Below, one piece after another: positions 55,414 through 64,000 of a stretch of DNA of 64,000 nucleotides. The notes beneath the pieces are model-generated. The model made no database searches and was not told where the DNA came from. It was given only the letters and a program-made list of their open reading frames with translations. This DNA comes from Patescibacteria group bacterium (GTDB lineage: Bacteria; Patescibacteria; Paceibacteria; UBA6257; 2-01-FULL-56-20): assembly GCA_018971305.1 (NCBI GenBank), contig JAGXBC010000002.1, forward strand, positions 62,001 through 126,000. Reading direction: 5' to 3'. The position numbers were made by a program, and so were the translations under genes. Each line of letters begins with the position of its first letter. The first letter of the stretch is position 1.

Positions 55414-56553
55414 ATGGAAACAGCGCAGAGGATAATTCCGAAAGAATGGAGTATAAAAAAGGTTGAAGACCTTTTTGAAATAGGCCGCGGAAGAGTTATT
55501 AGTAAAAAAGAGATTCAACAAAACCCGGGACCATTCCCAGTATACTCTTCTCAGACTTCAAACGGTGGGGAGTTCGGGAAAATAGGAACCTATGATTTTG
55601 AGGGGGAATATTTAACATGGACTACTGACGGCATTTATGCTGGGGCAGTATTTTATCGGAACGGTAAGTTTAACTGTACAAACGTTTGTGGAACCTTAAA
55701 ACCAAGAGGGCATATTGATGCTCGATTTTTCTCTTACCTGCTGCCGTTGTACGCAGGGCGGCATGTCGTAAGAACCGCTAATCCAAAATTGATGAACAAT
55801 GTCATGGCAAGGGTTTCAATACCAGTCCCGCCAATTAAGGAACAGAAGAAGATTTCAGAAATTTTAGTGGCGGTTGATCGGATAATTCGAGGCACGGACG
55901 AGATTATCGCCGTTACGGGGAAACTTAAGCGAGGGCTAATGCAGCATTTTTTTGCCAAAAGCGAATGGAATAGAAAAAAGATTGCTGATATTGCAGAAGT
56001 TGTCACCGGTGGTACCCCAAAAACATCGGTCCCAGAATATTGGGATGGTTCAATCCGATGGATGTCATCCGGCGAGGTTAATCTAAGACGGGTCAGGGAT
56101 ACGGAAAAAATGATCACACAGAAAGGATTTGATAATTCTAACGCGCGAATGTTACCTCTTGGGACGGTAATGGTTGCGTTGGCTGGTCAGGGGAAAACTC
56201 GAGGGAAGGTAGCAATATTAGAAATTGAGACTACGTGCAACCAATCTCTTGCCGGGATTATTCCGAACGCGAATCTTTTATCGAATGAATTTCTCTTTTA
56301 CAACCTCGAATATCGTTACCAAGAACTGAGAGATATTAGCGGCGGCGAAGGTCGCGCAGGATTAAATCTAAAACTGATCAAAGAGTTTGTGGTTCCAGTC
56401 CCGCCACTACAGGAGCAGAAAAAGATTGCAACAGCCCTGACGTCAATCGACAAAAAGATTTCAATCAACCAGAAATTAAAAGCCGAGCTTAATCTTCTCA
56501 AAAAAGGTCTCATGCAAGATCTTTTGAGCGGAAAAGTACGGGTAACCATCTAA
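55414..56553 (+). CDS. hsdS: Type I restriction-modification specificity subunit
   Basis: 379-aa HsdS with two target recognition domains. TRD1 begins near IPKEWSIKKVEDLFEIGRGR and TRD2 near WNRKKIADIAEVVTGGTPKT; each ends in a conserved spacer helix (VPPIKEQKKISEILVAVDR and VPPLQEQKKIATALTSIDK), and the two halves finish with GLMQHFF and GLMQDLLSGKVRV. These set the two half-sites and their spacing. The start at 55414 is chosen; an in-frame ATG at 55396 overlaps hsdM. The recognition sequence cannot be read from the protein alone. Confidence 0.94.
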   Translation: METAQRIIPKEWSIKKVEDLFEIGRGRVISKKEIQQNPGPFPVYSSQTSNGGEFGKIGTYDFEGEYLTWTTDGIYAGAVFYRNGKFNCTNVCGTLKPRGHIDARFFSYLLPLYAGRHVVRTANPKLMNNVMARVSIPVPPIKEQKKISEILVAVDRIIRGTDEIIAVTGKLKRGLMQHFFAKSEWNRKKIADIAEVVTGGTPKTSVPEYWDGSIRWMSSGEVNLRRVRDTEKMITQKGFDNSNARMLPLGTVMVALAGQGKTRGKVAILEIETTCNQSLAGIIPNANLLSNEFLFYNLEYRYQELRDISGGEGRAGLNLKLIKEFVVPVPPLQEQKKIATALTSIDKKISINQKLKAELNLLKKGLMQDLLSGKVRVTI

Positions 56554-56557
56554 AGAT

Positions 56558-57904
56558 ATGAAAGATAACGGCATCATAGAAAAAATATATGACATCGCGA
56601 CTAGCCATTTCCACAAATGGTATGGTCTTCTTTCCGCGCTTCTTTTAGAGGCCATTGTCCTGCTTTTCGTTTATGGATTGGTGCCGAAAGGAGAAGTTCC
56701 TTTTGGATGGTATGTCATGGGGATGTCTGTCGTAGCAATTATTATATTGGCCGGCTGGGCGTTTTACGTTTGGCATTATCCAAAACGATCGAAGGATCGA
56801 CTTGGAGTTGCGATTGCAGTTCAAATCGAAAACTCTGAAGACGCAAAGTTTTTTAAAAAGGACTTCCTTACCCCATTTAAGAGCAAAATTCATGAGTTGG
56901 ATTTGCCATTTGATGTCTTAGTACTTAGAAACCACCAGTCGGAGACAATTGAGACGATTGAAGATGCCAGGCATGTTTTAAAGAAGACGCGGGCGCATTT
57001 CTGCATTTGGGGTTCGATAAAAAAGAGGAGTGGCGCTCCCGCCGGAGAAAAATATCTATTTTCACTTCGTGGCATCGTTATACACCGGCCGATACAAGAG
57101 GTTCAAAAAGTGCTTCTTCGCAAAGAGTTCGATGCGCTTTTGCCCAATACTGTAATTTTTGAGGAAAACTTGGAGTTTCAGGCTTTTGAGTTCAGGGCAA
57201 ACCAAGCTGTTACTGCCCTCGACTATATTACCGGACGAGCTGCTCTTTTGTCCGGCGATTTCAATACCGCAATTCGTTTACATGAATCTTTGCTTAAAGC
57301 CATAGAAAGCGGTCAATCTTTTCCGATCAGTGAGGACGCCCTTAAGAAACTGCTTTCCCTCGAATACGACCAGAAGGCTGGCTTTGAATTTTTTAACCCC
57401 CCTGCCGCAGGTACATATCAGGAAAGTATACGGAAATCGCTTCAATACGATCAGAATAATTACGGTGCGCTTCTGAAGAGGGCAATCGTTGAATTTAATA
57501 ACGGTAACGGTGATGCGCGCATCGCCATGAATACAATCAAGGAAGCTAAAAATCACGCAGGCGGTGGCTACCACTGGTTATACAGCAAGGCATTTTTACA
57601 CTTCTGGCTTGAAGAATATAATGATGCACTCCAGTGCTGTGAAAAATTGAAGGAAAAAAGTTATGGCGGCGAAGAAATTACCGTGGCGGAAGTAATCCTT
57701 TTTAACGAGAACCTACTAAAGACTTACGATAAACCGCAATTATATTATTGGCTTGGCTTTGTAAGTATTGTGAAAAATAAAAATCTTTCTATAGCTGATA
57801 AATACTTTCAGCAATTTCTGGAACATGCGAATGATTCTACGAAAGATCTTAAAACACGCGCCGAGAGTTATCTCTCGAGCATCAAAAAGGAAATCGGCTA
57901 CTAA
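56558..57904 (+). CDS. Membrane-anchored TPR protein inside the type I locus
   Basis: 448-aa protein between hsdS and hsdR, 4 bp after hsdS and 1 bp before hsdR. It has two membrane helices (about 22-42 and 51-71), then an alpha/beta domain (about 80-178: RLGVAIAVQIENSEDAKFF, VLVLRNH, ARHVLKKTRAHFCIWGSI), which faintly resembles the TolB-N/FlgO-like domains of bacterial signalling proteins, and a C-terminal array of tetratricopeptide-like repeats (about 215-445: AALLSGDFNTAIRLHESLLK, FLHFWLEEYNDALQCCEKLK). No catalytic motif. Its position within a tight hsdM-S-x-R operon makes it a specific accessory factor of this system. Function unknown; it could hold the complex at the membrane or act as an effector. 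Confidence 0.75.
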   Translation: MKDNGIIEKIYDIATSHFHKWYGLLSALLLEAIVLLFVYGLVPKGEVPFGWYVMGMSVVAIIILAGWAFYVWHYPKRSKDRLGVAIAVQIENSEDAKFFKKDFLTPFKSKIHELDLPFDVLVLRNHQSETIETIEDARHVLKKTRAHFCIWGSIKKRSGAPAGEKYLFSLRGIVIHRPIQEVQKVLLRKEFDALLPNTVIFEENLEFQAFEFRANQAVTALDYITGRAALLSGDFNTAIRLHESLLKAIESGQSFPISEDALKKLLSLEYDQKAGFEFFNPPAAGTYQESIRKSLQYDQNNYGALLKRAIVEFNNGNGDARIAMNTIKEAKNHAGGGYHWLYSKAFLHFWLEEYNDALQCCEKLKEKSYGGEEITVAEVILFNENLLKTYDKPQLYYWLGFVSIVKNKNLSIADKYFQQFLEHANDSTKDLKTRAESYLSSIKKEIGY

Positions 57905-57905
57905 T

Positions 57906-60818
57906 ATGAAATTCAACGAACAACATACAATTGAAAATCACATCATCAAGTTTCTCAAAGAGGAGCTTGGTTATGAATACATCAAACCACAGGAATTTGC
58001 GAAGCTGCGGGAATTTGAGAATGAGTATGTAATCGTTTCGTTACTTACTGCGGCCGTAAAGAAAATCAATGGAATTACCGATGAAACAGAAGCGCAAGCG
58101 GTGGTGCGCGAGATCAAAAAACTCGACTCGAATGAGGCATTTTTAAATGTCCTTCGAAACGGGGTTAACCTGAAGGACCCCGAAACCGGAAAGATGCGCG
58201 ACTATTTTGTTGTTGATTATGGCAAACCCGAGGATAACCACTTCGTTGTTACGAACCAGTTTTATTTCGAGGGCAATTCAGAAAATATTCGCCCGGATGT
58301 GATGGTATTCCTAAACGGTTTGCCAGTGGTTGATATTGAGGCCAAGAGCCCAACTGTCTCAAGTAGCATTGATTACTCCAATGCCGTAGGTCAGATAAAA
58401 CGATATGAGCGCAATGCATTTAAGCTTTTCTGGTCGAACTGTTTCAATATTGCTTCCGATGGCCTGAAGACCGTATACGGCGCTACCTACGCTCCGGCGG
58501 AATACTTCTTGCAGTGGCGAGAGGAAGAATTGGAGAAAAAATATGGCGAAGAGCTCGAGGTGACCCTCGCCGCACTTCTCTCGCATGATCGCCTGCTGGA
58601 TATTATTGGGAACTTCATTCTCTTTGAGAAAGAGCAGGAAGGAGCCGTGAAGAAAATTACCCGTTACATGCAGTATCGGGCAACGAATAAGATTATTGAA
58701 CGCGTCCAAAAAGGAGAAACGAAACGCGGCCTCATTTGGCATACACAGGGGTCGGGCAAATCTTTTACGATGTTTTTCACTGCGTGGAAGTTGCGGTTTG
58801 ACAAGAAACTCAAAAATCCGAAGGTTTTTGTATTAGTGGATAGGATTGATCTTGATGACCAGCTCTATAACACGTTTCTCAATTGTGGCGGACAAAATGT
58901 AGTCCGGGTAGAGTCGCGGCGCGATCTTGAACGCAAAATCCAATCTCCGGAGCGTGGTATTTTCATTTCTACGATTCAAAAGTTTTCCGAGTTGGGAGAT
59001 GAAGTAAAGAACCTCGATGAAAACATTATCGTGCTTTCGGATGAGGCGCACCGGGATAATGAAGGCATCTCGGCGATTAACCTACGCAGCGCCATGACGA
59101 ACGCCTTCTTCTTCGGCTTTACTGGTACGCCGATTGATCGGGTAACGCTCAACACGCACCGCAACTTCGGCGAGGAGGGAGAGCGCTATCTTGATTACTA
59201 TTCTATCCAGCAAGCCATTGATGATGGCGCGACGTTGCCGGTTACTTACGAAGCACGACTTTCTAAATTCTTTATTGACGAAGAAGAACTCGATAAACAG
59301 TTTGACGAGCTTACTGTGGGTTTGAATGAAAAAGAGAAAGACCGAATTTCAAAGAAATATGGCAAGAAAGAAGCGATCATAAAGCTCGATAGGCGCATGG
59401 AGGCGATTGCTCGGGATATCGAGGAGCATTTCAAACTCTATGTTGAACCAGCTGGCTTCAAGGCGCAGATTGTTTGCTATGACCGCGAGGCAACTGCGAA
59501 GTATAAAAAACTGCTTGATCAGCTGGTCCCCAAAAATTGGTCCGAGGTCATCTACTCTCCCGGCGATGCTAACACCGATCCGGAAGAATTACGGACATAT
59601 AATACGACGAAGGCGAAGCGTGAGAAGCTCATTAACGAGTTCAAGGATCCTAATAGCCCTCTGAAGTTCTTGCTCGTTTGCGACATGCTTTTGACTGGCT
59701 TTGATGCGCCAGTCGAGCAAGTGATGTATCTCGATAAACCACTTTGGGATCACAATTTGCTGCAAGCAATAGCACGTACAAACCGTATTTACCCGAATAA
59801 GGGAGCTGGCAAGATTATTGATTATTACGGCATTACCCGGAGTCTTTACAAGGCGTTGAACTTCGACGAGAGCATCGTGGATTCCGCGATGATTAATATC
59901 GACAAACTTAAGGAAGAATTCGGTGAGGTTTTGGGTGAGCTTAAGAACCTTTTTGTCGGTATCAATATCGAAGATCCATCCATTGAAAATCTTCGCCGCT
60001 GTCTCAAGATCTTTGCGGACAATATCGAAAAGCAGAAGTTCTTCCAAGAGAAATACGCACGTCTTAAACTCCTCTTTGAAGTCCTGGCACCGGACCCGTT
60101 CTTAAAAAAGCACATTCGCGCTTTCGAATGGTTCACAAGCGTATTCATCGCTTTCGAGAAAGAATATGGCATGAAGGAGTCCGATGCAGAGTTACTCGCG
60201 AAATATGGCGAAAAGGTAAAACAGCTTATCCAGCAACGGGTTGACTACGAGGGCATCACCAAGAACTTCCGCGAGCTTAACGTGAACGATCTTTACGTGA
60301 TGGAGCGGCTCAATAAGATGGATGACGATGAAAAGGCGCTCAATCTGGAGAAGATGTTGAAGCAGGAAATTTCGATCAACGTAGATACGAATCCGGCCTA
60401 CAAGAAATTCAGCGAGCGGCTCTTGGCGATACGAAAGGAATTCGAACAGCACCAGATTGACCTTGCCGAGCGCATTAAACGCTACCAAGAGCTTTTGTCG
60501 GATATAAAAAAGAAAGGAGACGAGGCGAAGGAGCTCGGTTTCACGCTCAAGGAATATGGCCTATTCGTTATTTCGGAGGAATTTATCGTCGACAGCGATA
60601 AAGCCGCAGTGCATGAGTTCATCAAGGAAATGACTGGCCGACTGGAAGAAATGCTTGACGAAGGTTGGCAGGAATCCTCCAAGCGAGAAGAATTTTTAAA
60701 GGAAGCCAAGAGGATCATTCAGGAGCTTGTGCTCAAAGAATACAAAGGGAAGATAAAGGTCAACGACTTCCACAAGTACTTGAATCGGCTGATTGATATC
60801 GTAATTAAGAAATTCTGA
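57906..60818 (+). CDS. hsdR: Type I restriction endonuclease subunit R
   Basis: 970-aa HsdR. The N-terminal nuclease domain shows DVMVFLNGLPVVDIEAKS (PD-(D/E)xK type, ExK). The SF2 translocase follows with Walker A GLIWHTQGSGKSFTM, motif II VLSDEAHRDNEG, motif III FFFGFTGTP, and a motif VI region DKPLWDHNLLQAIARTNR. The C-terminus is a long helical domain that docks on the methyltransferase. It cuts DNA lacking the cognate methylation after translocation. The ATG at 57906 gives MKFNEQHTIENHI; in-frame codons further upstream lie in the TPR gene. The M48-like peptidase gene follows 1 bp downstream. Confidence 0.96.
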   Translation: MKFNEQHTIENHIIKFLKEELGYEYIKPQEFAKLREFENEYVIVSLLTAAVKKINGITDETEAQAVVREIKKLDSNEAFLNVLRNGVNLKDPETGKMRDYFVVDYGKPEDNHFVVTNQFYFEGNSENIRPDVMVFLNGLPVVDIEAKSPTVSSSIDYSNAVGQIKRYERNAFKLFWSNCFNIASDGLKTVYGATYAPAEYFLQWREEELEKKYGEELEVTLAALLSHDRLLDIIGNFILFEKEQEGAVKKITRYMQYRATNKIIERVQKGETKRGLIWHTQGSGKSFTMFFTAWKLRFDKKLKNPKVFVLVDRIDLDDQLYNTFLNCGGQNVVRVESRRDLERKIQSPERGIFISTIQKFSELGDEVKNLDENIIVLSDEAHRDNEGISAINLRSAMTNAFFFGFTGTPIDRVTLNTHRNFGEEGERYLDYYSIQQAIDDGATLPVTYEARLSKFFIDEEELDKQFDELTVGLNEKEKDRISKKYGKKEAIIKLDRRMEAIARDIEEHFKLYVEPAGFKAQIVCYDREATAKYKKLLDQLVPKNWSEVIYSPGDANTDPEELRTYNTTKAKREKLINEFKDPNSPLKFLLVCDMLLTGFDAPVEQVMYLDKPLWDHNLLQAIARTNRIYPNKGAGKIIDYYGITRSLYKALNFDESIVDSAMINIDKLKEEFGEVLGELKNLFVGINIEDPSIENLRRCLKIFADNIEKQKFFQEKYARLKLLFEVLAPDPFLKKHIRAFEWFTSVFIAFEKEYGMKESDAELLAKYGEKVKQLIQQRVDYEGITKNFRELNVNDLYVMERLNKMDDDEKALNLEKMLKQEISINVDTNPAYKKFSERLLAIRKEFEQHQIDLAERIKRYQELLSDIKKKGDEAKELGFTLKEYGLFVISEEFIVDSDKAAVHEFIKEMTGRLEEMLDEGWQESSKREEFLKEAKRIIQELVLKEYKGKIKVNDFHKYLNRLIDIVIKKF

Positions 60819-60819
60819 A

Positions 60820-61389
60820 ATGCAAAAACAGATCGCATTGCAAAATAAGAAAGTCGCTTACATCCTCCGAAAAAGCAAACGGGCCCGGAGGATGCGCCTT
60901 GCGGTGTATTGCGATGGATCTGTTGTGGTGACGATGCCACACGATCTTCAGGAAACTATCGCTGAGCGATTTATTCGAGAAAAAACCGAATGGCTATTTT
61001 CAAAGTTGGCGTTTTTCAAGCAATTTGAGGGCAAGCCGGTTGCACGATATAGTCATGACGATTATCTCAAGTATAAGGATGGCGCTCTTGCGCTTGTCCA
61101 AGATAAAGTTAATCACTTCACCAGCCAGCACGGATACCGATATAACAAGATCGCGATTAAAAATCAGAAGACGTGCTGGGGCAGCTGCTCCCGAAAAGCC
61201 AATCTGAATTTTAACTATAAGATCTTGTTTTTGCCAGAAAACATTCAGAACTATATCGTTGCACACGAACTGTGCCACCTAAAAGAATTCAATCACTCGA
61301 AACAGTTTTGGAAATTAGTGGCAAATGTAATACCGGAATATATGGAGATTCGTAATCAGCTCAAAAAGAGCGGGGTAAGTTTTTATTAA
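60820..61389 (+). CDS. YgjP/DUF45-like zinc metallopeptidase
   Basis: 189-aa protein with the motif VAHELCHLKEFNHSKQFW, the HExxH plus distal histidine (H-x5-H...FW) of YgjP/DUF45 and M48-related metallopeptidases. A conserved WGSCS (TCWGSCSRKANLNFNYK) precedes it, also typical. Such genes often follow hsdR in type I loci; the role is unclear, perhaps trimming or regulated proteolysis of HsdR. Starts 1 bp after hsdR, so it belongs to the operon. The soluble cytoplasmic location is inferred from the absence of a signal. Confidence 0.9.
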   Translation: MQKQIALQNKKVAYILRKSKRARRMRLAVYCDGSVVVTMPHDLQETIAERFIREKTEWLFSKLAFFKQFEGKPVARYSHDDYLKYKDGALALVQDKVNHFTSQHGYRYNKIAIKNQKTCWGSCSRKANLNFNYKILFLPENIQNYIVAHELCHLKEFNHSKQFWKLVANVIPEYMEIRNQLKKSGVSFY

Positions 61390-61421
61390 TCCTACGTGGA
61401 AGAAGCTAAATTTCTAAATTC

Positions 61422-63959
61422 ATGGATAGCAGAACCCCATTTATAAAAGAAGTCGCGAAAACCATCGCGGAAAACCATGCTAAGGGCAGCGAATCTTTTA
61501 TATTTGGCATCTCCGGCAAATGGGGTGAAGGGAAAACTTACTTTTTGCACGATCTCAAAAAAGAACTCAAATCTCGTGATAGCTCTTTCGAGATTTTTGA
61601 CGTAAATGCATGGAAATTCTCTGCTGATAATATTTCTTTCCTTAGAAATTTCTTAAAAGCTCTCTATCAAAAAAGCGACTTTTGGACAGAAGACGATTTC
61701 CGATCATTATATTTTGACACTTCAGAAAGTGGTATTCATTGGAAAAGATTTGCAACTCTTGTTCTGGTATTGGGCGCTGCTGGCTGGGTCTATTCGCAGC
61801 CCGAAGTTTCTAGCTTTATAAACGGCCTCGCTCCGCAATGGAAGATCATATCGTCGTTAATTTTGATCCCAACATTGCTTGCTGCTGTGGGTAAAATCGT
61901 GATTATTCAAAAGAGTGATCATGCGATTTCAACACTCGACAAATTCGATGACCTCTTAAAAAGGATAATCGCGCAGTTTAATATTGAGCAGAAAAAAGTA
62001 GTGGTATTTGTTGATGACCTTGATCGAGTAACTCCTGAGGTGGCGAGGGACGTCTTAGATAATCTCAGAACATTTTTCGACAAAAAGGAGCTTACTTTTG
62101 TCGTGACCGGAGATCATACTGTTTTAGAAAGATATCTTGGCAAAGATCTTCTCCCGGACGAAGATGTACCGACACAGCTCGAAGAAGGGCGCAGATTCTT
62201 AAAAAAGATATTCAACGTTTATTGGCGCTTGCCGCTTCCTATAGAAAACGAGGTGGCAGTCTTCGTTGAAAACGAGTTTACTAAACGCTCCTCTGCCTTA
62301 AACGAAATGCTCACCGAAGAAGAGGATAGAAACAAATTCAAAAATTATCTAAAAAAGTATTTTGAAAAAAACTTCCGGCAAATAATTAGATTCTTGGACA
62401 CCACGCTTTTTAATTTTCAAATCATAAAACAGAAAGTGTCGGATGGCGACGATACACAAAAGCGATATTTTGAGGAAGTTGCAAAACATCCCTTGCTGAT
62501 AATACGCATCTTAATGATTCAAGAATTATGTGCGCCTTTATTCGAAAAAATACTCAATGAGCCACAAATCTTAAGCGATTTAGAATACGCTGTCGATAAA
62601 AAGGATTCTGCCAAAGTAAATCAAATTGTGGACGATCATAAAAAATATCTTTCTGACGCTCAACAGGGCTTCATAAAGAAATTTCTTTATGAAGAACCAC
62701 GTTTTTACGAAGGGACGAACCTGACAGTGTCCGATCTTCGTCCGTTTCTTTTCTTAGCTGCGGATGCTAGCTTTGGTGACCAACGGGGACCGTCTAGTGA
62801 CGATTTTATGATTATCGTTGATGGCGGAGATCCAGCGCAGGTCAAAAGTTCACTGGTGTCTATCGGCGAAACTAAAGCAAGGGCAGGAGCCAAAGCATTT
62901 ATTACCCAATTAACTAGTCTGGCAGAACCAGCAAAAACCAATCACATTAAAACCTTAGTCATTGCGCTCGGGGATTTACCACCAGAATATGTGATGCACA
63001 AGATTTTTGCCGAAGAGCTGGCATCTGTGGATCTAAGCTCTACAAATACTACCGCATCGGCAAATAAGTTAGGAGCATTTAATGCGTTTTGGGCATGGTT
63101 AGACATAGTCAAAGATGCAAGTTTACTAGCGTCATATCAAGATAAATTTCCCTTTACAAGTGCCTCAGAGATTGATGCTATCAAAATTGATAAAGCCGGA
63201 GTATTTACTAGCAGCGTTGCTACGCGTTGGCTTAAAACTTACTACTCTCAAGATACCCAGGACGCCGTAAACAAGATGTTGAGTATTTTCCCGAAGCTTG
63301 ATCTTCCAGAAGTACACAAGCATATGGCGGGAATGGAAGAAGCATTAGCAAATGAATTGATACGCGACGCCAATGCAGAATGGAGGGAAAAGCGATTTAG
63401 TCTAATAAAGGACTTTACTCCGGAAGGCAAAAAAGTGTTACGCCAAAAAATATTTGAACAAGCCTCAGCGTTAAATAAAGATATTGTACGGTGGGCAATC
63501 GGCAAATCCGGTGATCTATGGGAAACAACAGAAGTCGAGACTGCAGTACTTGAAAAGCTGGAAACGGCTCAAAACTTTAACGATATAGCGACTGCGCTTA
63601 GGTTTATCGTTGATAATAAAATTAGCTCACCAGAATTACTCTGGCCGAAAGTAATTCCTAAACATGCCACGCTATTAATCGATAATTTGCCACAAATGAT
63701 CAACGAATCGTATCAAGCCATTTCGCCATCAGAAGAATACGCAAGCCAGATTATGGATCCCCTGATTCAAAAAATAAAGGGGCTCGGTGAGGCGGAGCAA
63801 ATCCAGTGGCTTGATTATATAAAAAAGCCGAAATGGCTTTGGGCAAAAATTACTAAAAAACCGTCCGTTAGGAAATTTGCTGCTATCCAAAAATCTACTA
63901 ACGATCAGCTCAAACAAGCTCTTACCGACTCTTTGGCAAGCTGGGATGAATCGGCTTAA
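61422..63959 (+). CDS. KAP family P-loop NTPase
   Basis: 845-aa protein. Walker A is GISGKWGEGKT (residues 29-39) and Walker B is VVVFVDDLDRV (192-202, the DDLDR of KAP NTPases). Two membrane helices (about 110-126 and 141-162) lie between the two motifs, the defining arrangement of the KAP group. The C-terminal 450 residues are helical and unassigned. KAP proteins occur often in bacterial defence and phage-exclusion loci, acting at the membrane. The gene starts 32 bp after the metallopeptidase gene and may be in the same operon. Complete in the window; 41 bp remain after its stop with nothing recognisable. Confidence 0.9.
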   Translation: MDSRTPFIKEVAKTIAENHAKGSESFIFGISGKWGEGKTYFLHDLKKELKSRDSSFEIFDVNAWKFSADNISFLRNFLKALYQKSDFWTEDDFRSLYFDTSESGIHWKRFATLVLVLGAAGWVYSQPEVSSFINGLAPQWKIISSLILIPTLLAAVGKIVIIQKSDHAISTLDKFDDLLKRIIAQFNIEQKKVVVFVDDLDRVTPEVARDVLDNLRTFFDKKELTFVVTGDHTVLERYLGKDLLPDEDVPTQLEEGRRFLKKIFNVYWRLPLPIENEVAVFVENEFTKRSSALNEMLTEEEDRNKFKNYLKKYFEKNFRQIIRFLDTTLFNFQIIKQKVSDGDDTQKRYFEEVAKHPLLIIRILMIQELCAPLFEKILNEPQILSDLEYAVDKKDSAKVNQIVDDHKKYLSDAQQGFIKKFLYEEPRFYEGTNLTVSDLRPFLFLAADASFGDQRGPSSDDFMIIVDGGDPAQVKSSLVSIGETKARAGAKAFITQLTSLAEPAKTNHIKTLVIALGDLPPEYVMHKIFAEELASVDLSSTNTTASANKLGAFNAFWAWLDIVKDASLLASYQDKFPFTSASEIDAIKIDKAGVFTSSVATRWLKTYYSQDTQDAVNKMLSIFPKLDLPEVHKHMAGMEEALANELIRDANAEWREKRFSLIKDFTPEGKKVLRQKIFEQASALNKDIVRWAIGKSGDLWETTEVETAVLEKLETAQNFNDIATALRFIVDNKISSPELLWPKVIPKHATLLIDNLPQMINESYQAISPSEEYASQIMDPLIQKIKGLGEAEQIQWLDYIKKPKWLWAKITKKPSVRKFAAIQKSTNDQLKQALTDSLASWDESA

Positions 63960-64000
63960 TATAGAACCGGTTACCAAACGACAACCAGTCCGGAGGTGTT

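Noticed and set aside
1..64000. CRISPR arrays, rRNA genes and classical insertion sequences
   Set aside because: No regularly spaced repeats, rRNA landmarks or DDE transposase genes were seen.
1..64000. Gracilibacteria-type genetic code (TGA as Gly)
   Set aside because: TGA ends thyX (17134), the sigma gene (20508), apbE (27810) and hsdM (55412), each at the expected family length.

Overview
The window reads as a chromosomal segment of a Candidate Phyla Radiation (Patescibacteria) bacterium, most likely Parcubacteria-like. The supports are: short, densely packed genes; a short-form IF-2 (487 aa); a fused tandem ThyX-like protein; N-terminal prepilin-like segments of the KGFAPIVIILIALG type; weak or absent Shine-Dalgarno sites at most starts; and several starts lying about 8 nt behind a TATAAT box. 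TGA is used as a stop (thyX, the sigma factor gene, hsdM), so the TGA=Gly code of Gracilibacteria/Absconditabacteria is excluded. The lineage call is inference; no rRNA is present.

Layout. 1-9.5 kb: surface-glycan cluster (two GT2, one GT4, Wzx-like flippase, polyprenyl-phosphate sugar phosphotransferase, cytidylyltransferase, alpha/beta hydrolase, DedA). 9.6-13.2 kb: PAP2-like membrane protein and a thiol-redox set (DsbA-like protein, glutaredoxin, thioredoxin reductase-like flavoprotein, SPW protein, zinc ribbon). 13.3-15.4 kb: groES-groEL behind a consensus promoter overlapped by a CIRCE-like operator. 15.4-19.8 kb: ThyX-like, LemA-HtpX, UMP kinase-like. 19.8-25.6 kb: tRNA-Ser, ECF sigma factor, a membrane protein, and a MacAB-type efflux set. 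25.7-29.3 kb: PAP2-like paralog and an extracytosolic flavin module (FMN-binding protein, ApbE, NqrB/RnfD-FNR fusion). 29.4-33.2 kb: ABC-2 exporter split by an rdgB-like gene, TPR-like protein, possible beta-barrel. 33.3-39.3 kb: information processing (gyrB, secE-nusG-rpsR, infB-rbfA). 37-45.4 kb: tRNAs, tRNA-derived fragments, palindromes and orphan genes around a P-loop/CYTH fusion and parAB. 45.4-52 kb: relA/spoT, MOSC, topA, dprA, PilO-like, tRNA-Val. 52.1-64 kb: an integrated defence island with a large serine recombinase, type I restriction-modification genes, a membrane TPR protein between hsdS and hsdR, a YgjP-like metallopeptidase and a KAP P-loop NTPase.

How the parts work together. 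ApbE would flavinylate the exported FMN-binding protein, which could take electrons from the NqrB/RnfD-FNR fusion. The sigma factor, its membrane partner and the efflux genes look like one envelope-stress unit. In the island, an HTH fused to HsdM and a tandem 10-bp repeat between the divergent recombinase and hsdM promoters suggest shared autoregulation.

Most unusual signals: the five-gene island operon with a membrane TPR protein inside the type I locus; tRNA 3' fragments cut at the T-loop and lying just upstream of orphan genes; a 34-bp direct repeat that duplicates a promoter-like sequence plus start codon around one gene; and the CIRCE-like element. All intergenic stretches are shorter than about 300 bases; those with visible structure are listed.
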